A stretch of 20,773 bases of DNA from CAZUCU01 sp964618845 (GCA_964618845.1 CAZUCU010000009.1:1-20773); one strand, 5' to 3'; counted from the stretch's first letter, positions 1 to 7,296 are shown. The notes: generated by a model from the sequence alone, not told the origin. Numbers and translations are program-made.

Positions 1-2
1 AT

Positions 3-158
3 TATAAATCAAGTGATTTGCTAAATGGATTAATAGAATTAACTGATGAAGAAAAAGAATTTGCCAAAAACTATCTTTATAAGAATTTTCCTAAAAATTA
101 TTTTGGTCCGGAACACAAGAATTTAACGAAAACTAATTTTATAGGATTTGATTTTTAA
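3..158 (+). CDS. C-terminal fragment of an unidentified protein (5' truncated by window edge)
   Basis: An open frame enters from the window edge and ends at TAA 156-158, giving about 51 residues that end in NFIGFDF. The visible part is charged and aromatic (a run with TDEEKEFAKNYLYKNF followed by PKNYFGPEH) and shows no membrane segment. I do not recognise the family and assign no function. The gene ends 13 nt before the palindrome at 171-207, which may act as its transcription end. That the frame is coding is supported by its being open to the edge and by ordinary amino-acid composition. The length is too short for certainty. Confidence 0.55.
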   Translation, partial: YKSSDLLNGLIELTDEEKEFAKNYLYKNFPKNYFGPEHKNLTKTNFIGFDF

Positions 159-170
159 TATCGTAATGTT

Positions 171-207
171 ATGGACAGTCCATGACATAATGTCATGGAC
201 TGTCCAT
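171..207. repeat. Perfect 17-bp inverted repeat, each arm itself palindromic
   Basis: The left arm 171-187 (ATGGACAGTCCATGACA) and right arm 191-207 are exact reverse complements around a 3-nt loop, TAA. Each arm also contains a 6-1-6 palindrome (ATGGAC-A-GTCCAT and ATGGAC-T-GTCCAT), so the element can form one long hairpin or two small ones. It sits between the end of the partial upstream gene and the LTD gene. There is no T-run, so it is not a standard intrinsic terminator. It could be a dispersed REP-like element, a transcription-end hairpin or a protein-binding site. Confidence 0.8.
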
Positions 208-267
208 GTAACAATTTAACAAAAACTTTATCAGGACTTAATGGGGTTGTGTTAAGCTTTTGGTGTT

Positions 268-1443
268 ATGAAAAAAAAATTTTTAATTTTAGTTGTATTT
301 ATTGTTTTTCTTCTCCCACAAATATTAGAGGCCAAAGTTTATATTTCAGAAATTATGTACGATGTTTCTGGTACTGACACCGGTCGAGAGTGGATAGAAA
401 TTCACAATGATACAAGTGAAAATGTTGATTTATCAACATATTTTTTGTACGAAACAAATGTCGCGCACAAAATCACAGCGATCTCTTCGAATTCAATCTT
501 GAATCCAAATTCTTTTGCAATCGTTGCTGATAATAGCGAAAAATTTTTAATTGACTATCCGAATTTTTCTGGCAATTTGTTTGACTCTGTTTTTTCTCTG
601 AACAATTCCGGTGAAGAATTAATTCTTTTGGATTCGAGCAAAAATGAAATAGACAAAGCAAGCTATACTGTTGATTTGGGAGCAAATGGTACAGGAAACT
701 CTTTGCAGTTTTCAGATAGTATTTTTATTGTTGGGAATCCGACCCCTGGAGAAGTAAATGTAACAGAACCAGTAGACGAAAGCGTCGAAGAAGAAAATGA
801 AAATGACGACGATGGTTCTTCCTCAAGCTCTTCAGACTCTGCTCACTCAAGTCAAAATATAATTTCTGATTATGTTCCCAAACCAAAAATCAAAACAGGG
901 ATAGGCAGAGATCGAATCGTTTCCATAAATACTCCAATAGAATTTGAGGTCTATCAATCTATTGACGGAGTGGGAAAATATTTTTGGAATTTTGGCGATG
1001 GGGAATCGGGGAAAAAGAAAAAAGTTGAACATCTTTATAAACACGAGGGAGAATATAACGTTGTGTTGAATGCTTATTTTGAAGATTACAAAAATACTTC
1101 AAGAGCTAAAATAAAAGTGACAGAACCCAAACTTGAAATTTCTGTTAAAGATTTTTCTGTTATTATAAAAAATATTGGAAATACAGAATTAAATCTAGGG
1201 GAATTTATTTTGAAGGTTGATGATAAAAAGAAAGAAATCTTAAAGGACACAATTATCTCTAAAGGACAGAATGTCTTTTTTGATGTCGAACAAATACCAA
1301 TTAAAATAGATTTCTGTTATCCAAATGGGGTTAGGTATTATTCAAACAGAGAAGAAAAGGCCAAAGAAATATGTGACAAATTAGAAAATAATGGTTTGAA
1401 ATGTGATTTGTCAGCACTTTCCGATTTTTTTGATAAAATGTAG
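268..1443 (+). CDS. Secreted LTD and PKD domain surface protein
   Basis: This 391-aa protein starts with a signal peptide (MKKKF, hydrophobic core 5-20, likely cleavage near EA|KV at 22/23). Residues 23 to about 160 form a lamin-tail (LTD) domain, shown by VYISEIMYD and GREWIEIHNDT, ending in the usual NPTPGEVN. An acidic and serine-rich linker follows (about 165-195). A PKD-type beta-sandwich lies at about 216-285, with WNFGDG at 240-245 and HEGEYNVVLNA near 259. The tail (about 287-340, with KNIGNTELNLGEFIL) resembles a second, degenerate LTD. Such proteins are common in CPR genomes and are presumed extracellular adhesion or nuclease-associated scaffolds; no catalytic motif is visible. No Shine-Dalgarno precedes the ATG. 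The next gene starts 5 nt after the stop, so the two are probably co-transcribed. Confidence 0.85.
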   Translation: MKKKFLILVVFIVFLLPQILEAKVYISEIMYDVSGTDTGREWIEIHNDTSENVDLSTYFLYETNVAHKITAISSNSILNPNSFAIVADNSEKFLIDYPNFSGNLFDSVFSLNNSGEELILLDSSKNEIDKASYTVDLGANGTGNSLQFSDSIFIVGNPTPGEVNVTEPVDESVEEENENDDDGSSSSSSDSAHSSQNIISDYVPKPKIKTGIGRDRIVSINTPIEFEVYQSIDGVGKYFWNFGDGESGKKKKVEHLYKHEGEYNVVLNAYFEDYKNTSRAKIKVTEPKLEISVKDFSVIIKNIGNTELNLGEFILKVDDKKKEILKDTIISKGQNVFFDVEQIPIKIDFCYPNGVRYYSNREEKAKEICDKLENNGLKCDLSALSDFFDKM

Positions 1444-1448
1444 AAGTT

Positions 1449-2048
1449 ATGGAAATATTAGAAAAATTATTTGGAAGTGGGGCACGGGTTAAAATTTTAA
1501 AATTATTTTTACTTAATACTGAAGAAATTTTGGATAGAAAAGAAATAGAAAGGAGGGCAAAAGTGGATAATTTTGAGACAATTAAGGAGTTAAATCTTTT
1601 GGAAAAAATCGGTCTTTTGCACCAAAAGAGTTTTTTCAAGCAAAAGGAAAATGATACTAAAAAAATCAGAAAAAGAGGTTATATTGTAGACAAAAATCAT
1701 AGACTTTTTGGTCCCCTCCAGTCTCTACTTGTCAAAAATAGCCCAATGACTTCAAGTACGATCATAAATAAAATTAGTCGGCATGGAAAAATTAAATTGG
1801 TGATTATTTCTGGTATTTTTATCCAAGATCAAGATAGTAGAGTGGACTTATTGATTGTTGGGGATGAGATTAAGGAAAAATCAATAAAAAATGCAATAAG
1901 TGTTTTGGAATCAGAAATTGGTAAACAAATAAGATTTGCTATTTTTACCACAGAAGATTTCAAATATAGGGTTGGGGTTTATGATAGATTAATTAGGGAT
2001 ATTTTGGATTATCCACACGAGGTAATTTGGGATAAAATTGGTATTTGA
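1449..2048 (+). CDS. Winged-helix protein with degenerate nucleotidyltransferase-like domain
   Basis: A 199-aa cytoplasmic protein. The N-terminal 60 residues look like a winged helix-turn-helix (KLFGSGARVKILKLFLLN, then an acidic helix and KELNLLEKIGLL). A basic linker (residues 64-78, rich in K and R) follows. The C-terminal half (about 105-195) resembles the small nucleotidyltransferase fold: KLVIISGIFIQ, SRVDLLIVGDE and a C-terminal helix ending ILDYPHEVIWDKIG. The paired metal-binding acidic residues of active MNT-type enzymes (GS...DxD) are not evident; only one Asp sits in VDLLIV. Catalysis is therefore doubtful and a DNA-binding regulator is more likely. The layout is familiar from CPR genomes, where it is usually left as hypothetical. 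It follows the LTD gene by 5 nt with no Shine-Dalgarno. Confidence 0.65.
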   Translation: MEILEKLFGSGARVKILKLFLLNTEEILDRKEIERRAKVDNFETIKELNLLEKIGLLHQKSFFKQKENDTKKIRKRGYIVDKNHRLFGPLQSLLVKNSPMTSSTIINKISRHGKIKLVIISGIFIQDQDSRVDLLIVGDEIKEKSIKNAISVLESEIGKQIRFAIFTTEDFKYRVGVYDRLIRDILDYPHEVIWDKIGI

Positions 2049-2049
2049 T

Positions 2050-2072
2050 TGTAAAGTGTCTATTGCTTTACA
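2050..2072. repeat. 7-bp inverted repeat downstream of the wHTH gene, overlapping a -35 region
   Basis: TGTAAAG (2050-2056) and CTTTACA (2066-2072) are exact reverse complements with a 9-nt loop. The element starts two bases after the stop of the winged-helix gene and its right arm includes the TTTACA used as the -35 hexamer of the next gene. It may be a weak terminator without a real T-run, or an operator. Both roles are inferred. Confidence 0.5.
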
Positions 2073-2097
2073 AAATAAAATTGCACTATGGTATAAT
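2067..2097 (+). promoter_or_regulatory. Sigma70-type promoter with extended -10 for the MscS-like gene
   Basis: TATAAT at 2092-2097 is preceded by TGG (2089-2091), which makes an extended -10 (TGnTATAAT). A possible -35, TTTACA, lies at 2067-2072 with a long 19-bp spacer; the extended -10 can compensate for this. The ATG of the next gene is 33 nt downstream. No Shine-Dalgarno follows. Confidence 0.65.
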
Positions 2098-2130
2098 TAA
2101 ATGTGTTTATTAGTTAATTAATTTATAAAT

Positions 2131-2835
2131 ATGGGATCAGAAAATTTGGCATTTGGAAATCTTTCATCTGCAATCAATGGTGCGTTTAATGACCTTTTGT
2201 TTGGTTTGGTTAGATTTTTGCCCAAATTAGTTGTTTCGATTTTAGTTATTATTGTATTTTGGCTAATTGGTGCTGCTCTTTCAAAAGCAATTAATCAAAT
2301 AATAAAGGCAATAAAATTAGATAGATTATTGGAATCAGCAGGAGCAAGAAATCTTGTGAGAAAAGGAGGTTTTGAATTAAACTCAGGAGTTTTTCTTGGG
2401 GAGCTTGTGAAGTGGTTTGTTATTGTTGTTTCATTTATAGCAGTTTTTGATATTTTGGGACTTCGAGATGTAAATGTTTTTCTTCAAGGAGTAGTTTTGG
2501 GGTATATTCCACAAGTTATTGCTGCTGTATTAATTTTGCTTGTTGCGGTTGTTGTTGCATCAGCTCTTCAAAAAGCAGTTGTTGCATCAGCTAAGGCAGC
2601 GGGATTTGCTTCGGCAAGTTTGCTCGGCGCTGTAACCAAATGGTCAATTTGGGTATTTGCATTTTTGGCAGCATTATTTCAATTAAACATTGCTGCTACA
2701 TTTATTCAAACACTGTTTACTGGTTTTGTGGTAGCCTTGTCAGTCGCACTCGGCCTTGCATTTGGGCTTGGTGGGAAAGAAGCAGCGAAAGATTATGTTG
2801 AAAAACTTCGAAAAGAAGTAAGAGATAGCGATTAA
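2131..2835 (+). CDS. MscS-type conserved transmembrane-helix protein
   Basis: This 234-aa integral membrane protein has about five hydrophobic segments (near residues 28-50, 89-107, 122-146, 170-187 and 192-215). It matches the pattern of the 'conserved TM helix' family related to small-conductance mechanosensitive channels: repeated units of the type LPKLVVSILVIIVFWLIG...LDRLLE and a C-terminal ALGLAFGLGGKEAAKDYVEKL. That last stretch corresponds to the pore-lining Gly/Ala-rich helix of MscS. The cytoplasmic beta and alpha-beta domains of true MscS are absent, because the protein ends about 20 residues after the helix. Gating is therefore plausible but unproven. The gene has its own promoter and ends at a strong terminator, so it is monocistronic. 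Confidence 0.75.
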   Translation: MGSENLAFGNLSSAINGAFNDLLFGLVRFLPKLVVSILVIIVFWLIGAALSKAINQIIKAIKLDRLLESAGARNLVRKGGFELNSGVFLGELVKWFVIVVSFIAVFDILGLRDVNVFLQGVVLGYIPQVIAAVLILLVAVVVASALQKAVVASAKAAGFASASLLGAVTKWSIWVFAFLAALFQLNIAATFIQTLFTGFVVALSVALGLAFGLGGKEAAKDYVEKLRKEVRDSD

Positions 2836-2843
2836 TGCAAAAC

Positions 2844-2885
2844 AAAAAAACCGCACACTGATATTCAAATCTGAGCGGTTTTTTT
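2844..2885 (+). terminator. Rho-independent terminator after the MscS-like gene
   Basis: An A-rich 5' arm with CCGC (2851-2854) pairs with GCGG (2875-2878), which is followed by seven T. A7-CCGC and GCGG-T7 give an 11-bp stem that would work in both directions. It begins 8 nt after the stop codon. Confidence 0.85.
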
Positions 2886-2908
2886 ATGTAACGCTCCGAC
2901 CGTTACAT
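2886..2908. repeat. 8-bp inverted repeat directly behind the terminator
   Basis: ATGTAACG (2886-2893) and CGTTACAT (2901-2908) pair exactly around CTCCGAC. The hairpin abuts the terminator T-run and the following repeat tract. It resembles the collar hairpins at the edges of the rRNA insertions in position relative to the repeat tract but not in sequence. Confidence 0.6.
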
Positions 2909-2910
2909 AA

Positions 2911-3072
2911 GGAAAAATACGAAGCACGAAACAATAAGAAATACGAAATCCGAAGCACGAAATTCGAAACAAGCACGAAATCAGAAATACGAAATTCCAA
3001 ACCCTTGTTTCTGATTTCGAATTTAGAATTTCGGATTTCTTTACCATTTCGTGCTTCGAATTTCGTTCTTTT
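2911..3072. repeat. Repeat family A, stand-alone copy (GAAATTCGAA / TTTCGTGCTTCG words)
   Basis: The tract is built from degenerate words such as CGAAGCACGAAA and GAAATACGAAAT in the left half, and their complements (TTTCGTGCTTCGAATTTCG) in the right half, so it folds back as a long imperfect hairpin. The same words make up the cores of four insertions in the 23S rRNA and the tract after the 5S. It lies between the terminator and the rRNA promoter. Frames through it are open only because the words lack stops; I do not consider them genes. Confidence 0.85.
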
Positions 3073-3114
3073 TCTACCTGTGGATAACTTCTCAAAAGTC
3101 TTATAAAAATTGCC

Positions 3115-3142
3115 TTGACTTTAAAATTGCTATGTATATAAT
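3115..3142 (+). promoter_or_regulatory. Strong sigma70-type promoter of the 23S-5S unit
   Basis: TTGACT (3115-3120) and TATAAT (3137-3142) are separated by 16 bp. The start would fall near 3149, about 275 nt before the mature 23S 5' end. This is the best consensus promoter in the window. No 16S or tRNA gene lies between it and the 23S, so the 23S appears to be transcribed independently. Confidence 0.8.
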
Positions 3143-3175
3143 TGCTCCTACAAATGTTAAAGGAATTTCAATTAA

Positions 3176-3240
3176 GCGACTTTAGGAAATAGGTGGTTTT
3201 CTTACTACTTAATCAAAAGGTCGCGAAAGCGACCCTTTTT
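3176..3240 (+). promoter_or_regulatory. Attenuator-like leader: terminator hairpin with a competing upstream arm
   Basis: GGTCGC (3219-3224), a GAAA loop and GCGACC (3229-3234), then C and five T, form a textbook intrinsic terminator inside the rRNA leader. An upstream segment, GCGACTTT (3176-3183), can instead pair with AAAGGTCGC (3216-3224), which would sequester the left arm of the terminator. A further small stem (near 3190-3211) lies inside that alternative pairing. Either the rRNA transcript is attenuated here, or a short RNA of about 90 nt ends here, or antitermination factors ignore the site. Confidence 0.55.
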
Positions 3241-3246
3241 CATTTG

Positions 3247-3345
3247 AGAACTTTGACAAAAGAATAGGGGTTTACCCCGTGACACACGGAGAGTGTTTTA
3301 CGGGGTTTACAGATATCAGTATCAGCGATATCTGTAAAAAGTTCT
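3247..3345 (+). promoter_or_regulatory. Structured rRNA leader domain (closed stem with two hairpins)
   Basis: AGAACTTT (3247-3254) pairs exactly with AAAGTTCT (3338-3345). Inside are a hairpin closed by CCCCGT and ACGGGG (about 3275-3305) and a perfect 9-bp hairpin ACAGATATC (3309-3317) with GATATCTGT (3327-3335). The result is a three-way junction in the transcribed leader. There is no open reading frame of note. It could guide processing or antitermination. From 3346 to the processing stem I see nothing else. Confidence 0.55.
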
Positions 3346-3410
3346 GCGATATTTTTATAAAAAATAATCGTGGGACAAGTAAGTAGTAAATGTATTTTTA
3401 AAATAATGTG

Positions 3411-3429
3411 GTTTTTAAATTTCCTAATG
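3411..3429 (+). other. 5' half of the pre-23S processing stem
   Basis: AAATTTCCTAATG (3417-3429) is the exact reverse complement of 8979-8991. The T-run 3412-3416 extends the pairing into GAAAA at 8992-8996 with one G-U. The stem would bring the two ends of the 23S precursor together for RNase III-type cleavage, and it fixes both ends of the gene. Confidence 0.85.
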
Positions 3430-3580
3430 GGAATTTAAGAGCATACGGTGGATGCCTTGGCTTTTAGAGGCGATGAAGGACGTGGCAAAGCTGCGATAAG
3501 CTTCGGGGAGGTGCCTAGCAACCTTTGATCCGGAGATTTCCGAATGGGGAAACCCTATCAGGCAAATCCTGATAATCTGA

Positions 3581-3768
3581 ACACATCACACAGAGTGTGA
3601 TGTGAGAAATCCGAAATCCGAATATCGAAATCCCAAACAAATCCGAAATCAGAAATTCCAAATCTCAAACAAAAAAGTTTGTAATTTGAAATTTCGTGCT
3701 TGGAATTTGTTTCAAATTTCGTGCTTCAAATTTCGTGCTTCTCTCACATCGTGCCTTGCGCGATGTGT
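3581..3768 (+). repeat. 23S insertion a: collar hairpins plus family A core
   Basis: This 188-nt insertion is in the helix 9 region. It opens with a perfect 10-bp hairpin (CACATCACAC, loop AGA, GTGTGATGTG; 3582-3604) and closes with a second hairpin (CACATCGTGC, loop CTT, GCGCGATGTG; 3745-3767). The first strand of the opening hairpin can also pair with the last strand of the closing one (ACACATC with GATGTGT). The core 3605-3744 is a family A foldback, nearly identical to that of insertion c. It probably acts as an intervening sequence cut by a double-strand RNase. Confidence 0.88.
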
Positions 3769-3888
3769 TTGGAGGTATACCTAGGGAAGTGAAACATCTC
3801 AGTACCTAGAGGAAAAGAAAACAAGTCGTGTAAGCGAAATATTTCCTAAGTAGTGGCGAGCGAAATGGAATCTAGCCCAAACCTGAAC

Positions 3889-4101
3889 GCATCACACTGC
3901 GTGTGATGCTTCAAATTCGAAATCCGAATATCGAAATCCCAAACAAATCCGAAATTCTAAATTCGAAATCAGAAACCCCTCGACCAAATCAAAATTTGGC
4001 TCGGGGTAAACAAAAAATAAGTTTCTAATTTCGTGCTTCGAATTTGTTTCGTATTTCTAATTTCGTATTTCGTGCTTGAAGCATCGCGCATAGCGTGATG
4101 C
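3889..4101 (+). repeat. 23S insertion b: collar hairpins plus family A core with CCCCTCGA hairpin
   Basis: 213 nt in the helix 16 region. The collars are GCATCACAC-TGC-GTGTGATGC (3889-3909) and GCATCGCGC-ATA-GCGTGATGC (4081-4101). The outer base differs from insertion a (GCATC instead of CACATC) and changes together on both sides, so pairing is kept. The core contains an extra hairpin closed by ACCCC and GGGGT (3975-4007). The stretch 3961-4020 is identical base for base to 6241-6300 in insertion f. Confidence 0.88.
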
Positions 4102-4349
4102 GCTTGGGGGTTGTAAGACGATTAATTCGCCAATCTGCTTTGATTTTGAGTAATCGAAATCAGGGTTGATTAGGCGAGAAAAGATACAAATTGGTTTGTT
4201 AGTAGAATAAACTGGAAAGTTTAACCCTAGAGGGTAATAGTCCCGTACACGAAAACAAACCAACTTTTTAATTGTTCTTGAGTAGCTCCGGAAACGAAGA
4301 ACCGGTGTGAATCTGCCAGAACTAACTGGTAAGGCTAAATACTCTAAAA

Positions 4350-4389
<40 letters not shown>

Positions 4390-4445
4390 TAGCCCGAAAG
4401 GGCGGTGAAATAGACCTGAAACCGTATGTTTACAAGGAGTCAGCG

Positions 4446-4609
4446 CCGTGCATAGCACGGAAATCCGAAATCAGAATATCGAAATCCTAAACAAATCCGA
4501 AATAAGAAATTCCAAATCTCAAACCAAAAAGTTTGTAATTTGAAATTTTGTGCTTGGAATTTGTTTCGAGTTTCGTGCTTCGAATTTCGTGCTTCCGTGC
4601 TGTACACGG
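4446..4609 (+). repeat. 23S insertion c: CCGTG collars plus family A core (helix 25)
   Basis: 164 nt at helix 25, the best-known bacterial IVS position. The collars are CCGTGC-ATA-GCACGG (4446-4460) and CCGTG-CTGTA-CACGG (4595-4609), so the collar sequence differs from the CACATC type while the architecture is the same. The core (4461-4594) is close to that of insertion a, with scattered substitutions. Confidence 0.86.
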
Positions 4610-4719
4610 CCATGGCGTGCCTATTGAAGAATGAGCCAACGAGTCAATATTTGTTGCTGACTAAGCCGCGTCTGACGCGGTGGAGTCTAAGGGAAACCGA
4701 GTGTGAATAGCGCGACCGA

Positions 4720-4852
4720 ACACATCACACAGAGTGTGATGTGTTAGCGAAAAGTGAACAGCGAGAAGCGAGAAGTAAGATTTATATAAAATAATTCTTC
4801 TCACTTCTCGCTTCTATCTTCTCGCTAACACATCGTGCCTTGCGCGATGTGT
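4720..4852 (+). repeat. 23S insertion d: CACATC collars plus family B core
   Basis: 133 nt in domain II (near E. coli 645). The collars (4721-4743 and 4829-4851) are identical to those of insertion a. The core, however, belongs to the other family: AGCGAGAAGCGAGAAG on the left and CTTCTCACTTCTCGCTTC on the right form a long purine/pyrimidine hairpin with an AT-rich loop near 4780-4795. The same collar with different cores shows that collar and core are separate modules. Confidence 0.88.
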
Positions 4853-5254
4853 TCAAGTATCAAATATTGGACCCGAAGCCAGATGAGCTTACCATGAGCA
4901 GGGTGAATGTGTCCGAAAGGGCACAGGAGGCCCGAACCGATACGTCGTTCAACTCGTTCGGATGACTTGTGGTAAGGAGTGAAAAGCTAATCGAATCTGG
5001 TAATAGCTGGTTCTCTCCGAAATAGCTTTAGGGTTAGCGTCAAGTGATCCCTTTGGGGGTAGAGCACTGGAAGGTCTAAATAGGGGGAAACCTCGTTAGA
5101 CCTATCAAACTGCGAATACCAAAGATTATAACTTGGCAGTTAGACTGTGGGGGCTAAGCTCCATCGGTCAAAAGGGGAACAGCCCAGATCTACAACTAAG
5201 GTCCCAAAATCCGCGCTAAGTGCACTTAAGGCGGTGGGATTTCTCTGACAATGA

Positions 5255-5286
<32 letters not shown>

Positions 5287-5914
5287 GAAAGCGTAACAGC
5301 TCACTCATTCAGAGATCCTGCGCCGCAAATAATCGGGGCTAAGCACGGTACCGAAGTTTAGAATTCAAAATTTCTTCGGAAATTTTGAGTGGTAGGAGAG
5401 CATTCCAATCTGCGTCGAAGCTAAAGGGGTAACCCATAGTGGAGCGTTTGGAAGAGAGAATGTTGGCACAAGTAACCGCAAGGCAGGTGAGATCCCTGCC
5501 CGCCGAAAAACCAAGGTTTCCTTTGCAATGATGATCAGCGAAGGGTTAGTCGGTCCTAAGGGAATGACGAAAGTCGGACTCGATGGATATAAGGTTAATA
5601 TTCCTTAACCCCAATATATTTCGATGGAGTGACCGGGTGTTGTACTTGGAGCGTATTATTGGATTTACGTTCTTGGTGTGACCTTGTCTGTTAGGTAAAT
5701 CCGGCAGACACAAGAGGGAGCACAGAGAAAATTCTTCTTCGGAGGGAAATTCTAAGGAGCACGCCTGCGAGAAAAACTTCTAAGGTTAAATATATTGGGA
5801 CCGTACCGCAAACCGACACAGGTGGTTTGGTCGAGAAGACTAAGGCGAACGAGTGAGAGGTCCTCAAGGAACTCGGCAAAAAAGCGGCCGTAAGTTAGCG
5901 ATAAGGCCCGCCGA

Positions 5915-6043
5915 ACACATCACACTGCGTGTGATGTATTAGAGAGAAGTGAACAGCGAGAAGCGAGAAGATAATAATTAAATAATTCTTCTCACTTCTC
6001 ACTTCTATCTTCTCGCTAACACATCGTGCGAAGCGTGATGTGT
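5915..6043 (+). repeat. 23S insertion e: CACATC collars plus family B core (helix 63)
   Basis: 129 nt in the helix 63 region. Opening hairpin: ACATCACAC-TGC-GTGTGATGT (5917-5937). Closing hairpin: CACATCGTGC-GAA-GCGTGATGTG (6020-6042). The core (5941-6019) is nearly identical to insertion d apart from the AT-rich loop and a few substitutions. Confidence 0.88.
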
Positions 6044-6166
6044 TTGGTCGCAGCTAAAGATTCCCTGGCGACTGTTTACCAAAAACATAGCTCCCTGCGA
6101 AATCGTAAGATGATGTATAGGGGGTGACGCCTGACCAATGCCAGAAGGTTAAATGTGATGGGTTGT

Positions 6167-6384
6167 GTGCATCATACAGAGTATGATGTGAGAAATCCGA
6201 AATTCGAATATCGAAATTCGAAACAAATCAGAAATTCTAAATTCGAAATCAGAAACCCCTCGACCAAATCAAAATTTGGCTCGGGGTAAACAAAAAATAA
6301 GTTTCTAATTTCGTGCTTGGAATTTGTTTCGAGTTTCGTGCTTCGAATTTCGTGCTTTTTCACATCGTGCTTTGTGTGATGTGC
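6167..6384 (+). repeat. 23S insertion f: variant collars plus family A core with CCCCTCGA hairpin (helix 68)
   Basis: 218 nt at the tip of helix 68. Opening hairpin: CATCATAC-AGA-GTATGATG (6170-6188), with a coupled C-to-T/G-to-A change relative to insertion a. Closing hairpin: CACATCGTGC-TTT-GTGTGATGTG (6361-6383), held by G-U pairs. The core shares a 60-nt identical block with insertion b, including the ACCCC/GGGGT hairpin at 6255-6287. Confidence 0.87.
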
Positions 6385-6441
6385 GCAGCATGTTGCATAA
6401 GCCCTGGTGAATGTCGGTCGTAACTATAACGATCCTAAGGT

Positions 6442-7276
6442 CATGTTTCTTAAAAATTAGGAAGCATGAAACTGGGATTGTTATAAGGAATTTTTGGAAA
6501 CAGACAACAGAAAAGTAATACGAAGGAAAAGTATCTGCCATTATTTGGCTATATGCTGGAAACTCTGTGTATCGAACACTACTAATTTGGTATAATAGTA
6601 GACAATTAACAATTAATCCTTGTCTAATTGTGAAAATATCAAAAAGTAAAAATGTGTCTCGTGCAGACGATCAGCAGGAAAGACTAAAAGATATCGGTTG
6701 GATTGTTGGTTTCGTTGATGGAGAAGGTTGTTTTTCTATAAATTTTGTTAAGCAACAAAATCGAAAAGAAACTACAAGAATGAGGAAAGGTTATAAAATC
6801 GGATATCAAATTGCACACGAATTTTCTGTCGTGCAAGGAGAAAAAAGTTTAGAATGTTTGGAGAAACTTAAGACATTTTTTGGGGTTGGAAATATCTATG
6901 TAAATCATAGATATGATAATCACAAAGAACATCTTTATCGATATACAATTTCTAAAAGATCTGATTTAATAAACCGTATAATTCCTTTTTTTGAAGAAAA
7001 CAAACTAAAAACATCAAAGAAATTTGATTTTGAATTTTTCACAAAATGTATGACATTAATTGAAAAAAATGAACATACAAATCCAGTTGGAGCAATCAAA
7101 ATTGCACAATTGTGTGAACAGATGAATCATAAAAAACCAAGAACCGAATTGATTAGAATCCTCAGAAACCAAACGCCAAACTCTAATAATTAGAGAAGAT
7201 AGAGTTCTATCTGCATGGCGACATGCAGTCTAGAAATAGAGTTGACATATTCTATAAATATGTTGATAAAGTGATT
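6442..7276 (+). other. 23S rRNA intron 1 (E. coli position 1931), probable group I, encodes a LAGLIDADG endonuclease
   Basis: The universally conserved string CCTAAGGT|AGCGAAATTCC is split after T6441 and resumes at A7277, which places the insertion between U1931 and A1932. The 835-nt intron shows possible group I core pairings: TGCTG (6554-6558) with CAGCA (6672-6676) as P4, and AGACT (6681-6685) with AGTCT (7227-7231) as P7. A GAAA-capped hairpin (CTA-GAAA-TAG) follows. Site 1931 is a known group I site in hyperthermophilic Thermotogales. The predicted last base is T, not the expected terminal G; the nearest upstream G is 7273. The exact 3' junction or the intron class is therefore less sure than for intron 2. 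Confidence 0.75.
6654..7193 (+). CDS. LAGLIDADG homing endonuclease of intron 1
   Basis: A single-motif LAGLIDADG protein (about 179 aa from GTG 6654; the frame stays open upstream to GTG 6567). The motif is WIVGFVDGEGCFSI, followed by the usual beta-strand and helix pattern and a C-terminal NEHTNPVGAIKIAQL that recurs in the second endonuclease. With one motif it should act as a homodimer that cleaves intronless 23S alleles at the I-CeuI-like site around TAACTATAACGATCCTAAGG. I favour GTG 6654, in front of SRADDQQERLKDIGW, because the sequence before it is predicted ribozyme structure. Even so, the codons for DDQQERLK overlap the proposed P4/P7 strands. No Shine-Dalgarno is visible. Confidence 0.88.
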   Translation: MSRADDQQERLKDIGWIVGFVDGEGCFSINFVKQQNRKETTRMRKGYKIGYQIAHEFSVVQGEKSLECLEKLKTFFGVGNIYVNHRYDNHKEHLYRYTISKRSDLINRIIPFFEENKLKTSKKFDFEFFTKCMTLIEKNEHTNPVGAIKIAQLCEQMNHKKPRTELIRILRNQTPNSNN

Positions 7277-7296
7277 AGCGAAATTCCTTGTCTGGT

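Noticed and set aside
195..377. 60-codon frame overlapping the start of the LTD gene
   Set aside because: It is in another frame over the signal-peptide region and starts in the palindrome; no support.
2911..3072. CRISPR-like array in the repeat tract
   Set aside because: The words are degenerate, have no spacers of constant length, and fold back on each other. No cas gene is present.
2865..3095. 76-codon minus-strand open frame over the repeat tract
   Set aside because: It consists of repeat words and also crosses the terminator; no coding character.
3253..3281. Second promoter starting with TTGACA at 3253
   Set aside because: The -35 is perfect, but no -10-like hexamer exists 15-19 bp downstream (the region reads TTTACCCCGTGAC). 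The bases belong to the leader stem.
3143..3420. A 16S rRNA or tRNA gene in the leader
   Set aside because: None of the conserved 16S strings or cloverleaf features (GTTCRANNC arm) is present; only hairpins and AT-rich spacer.
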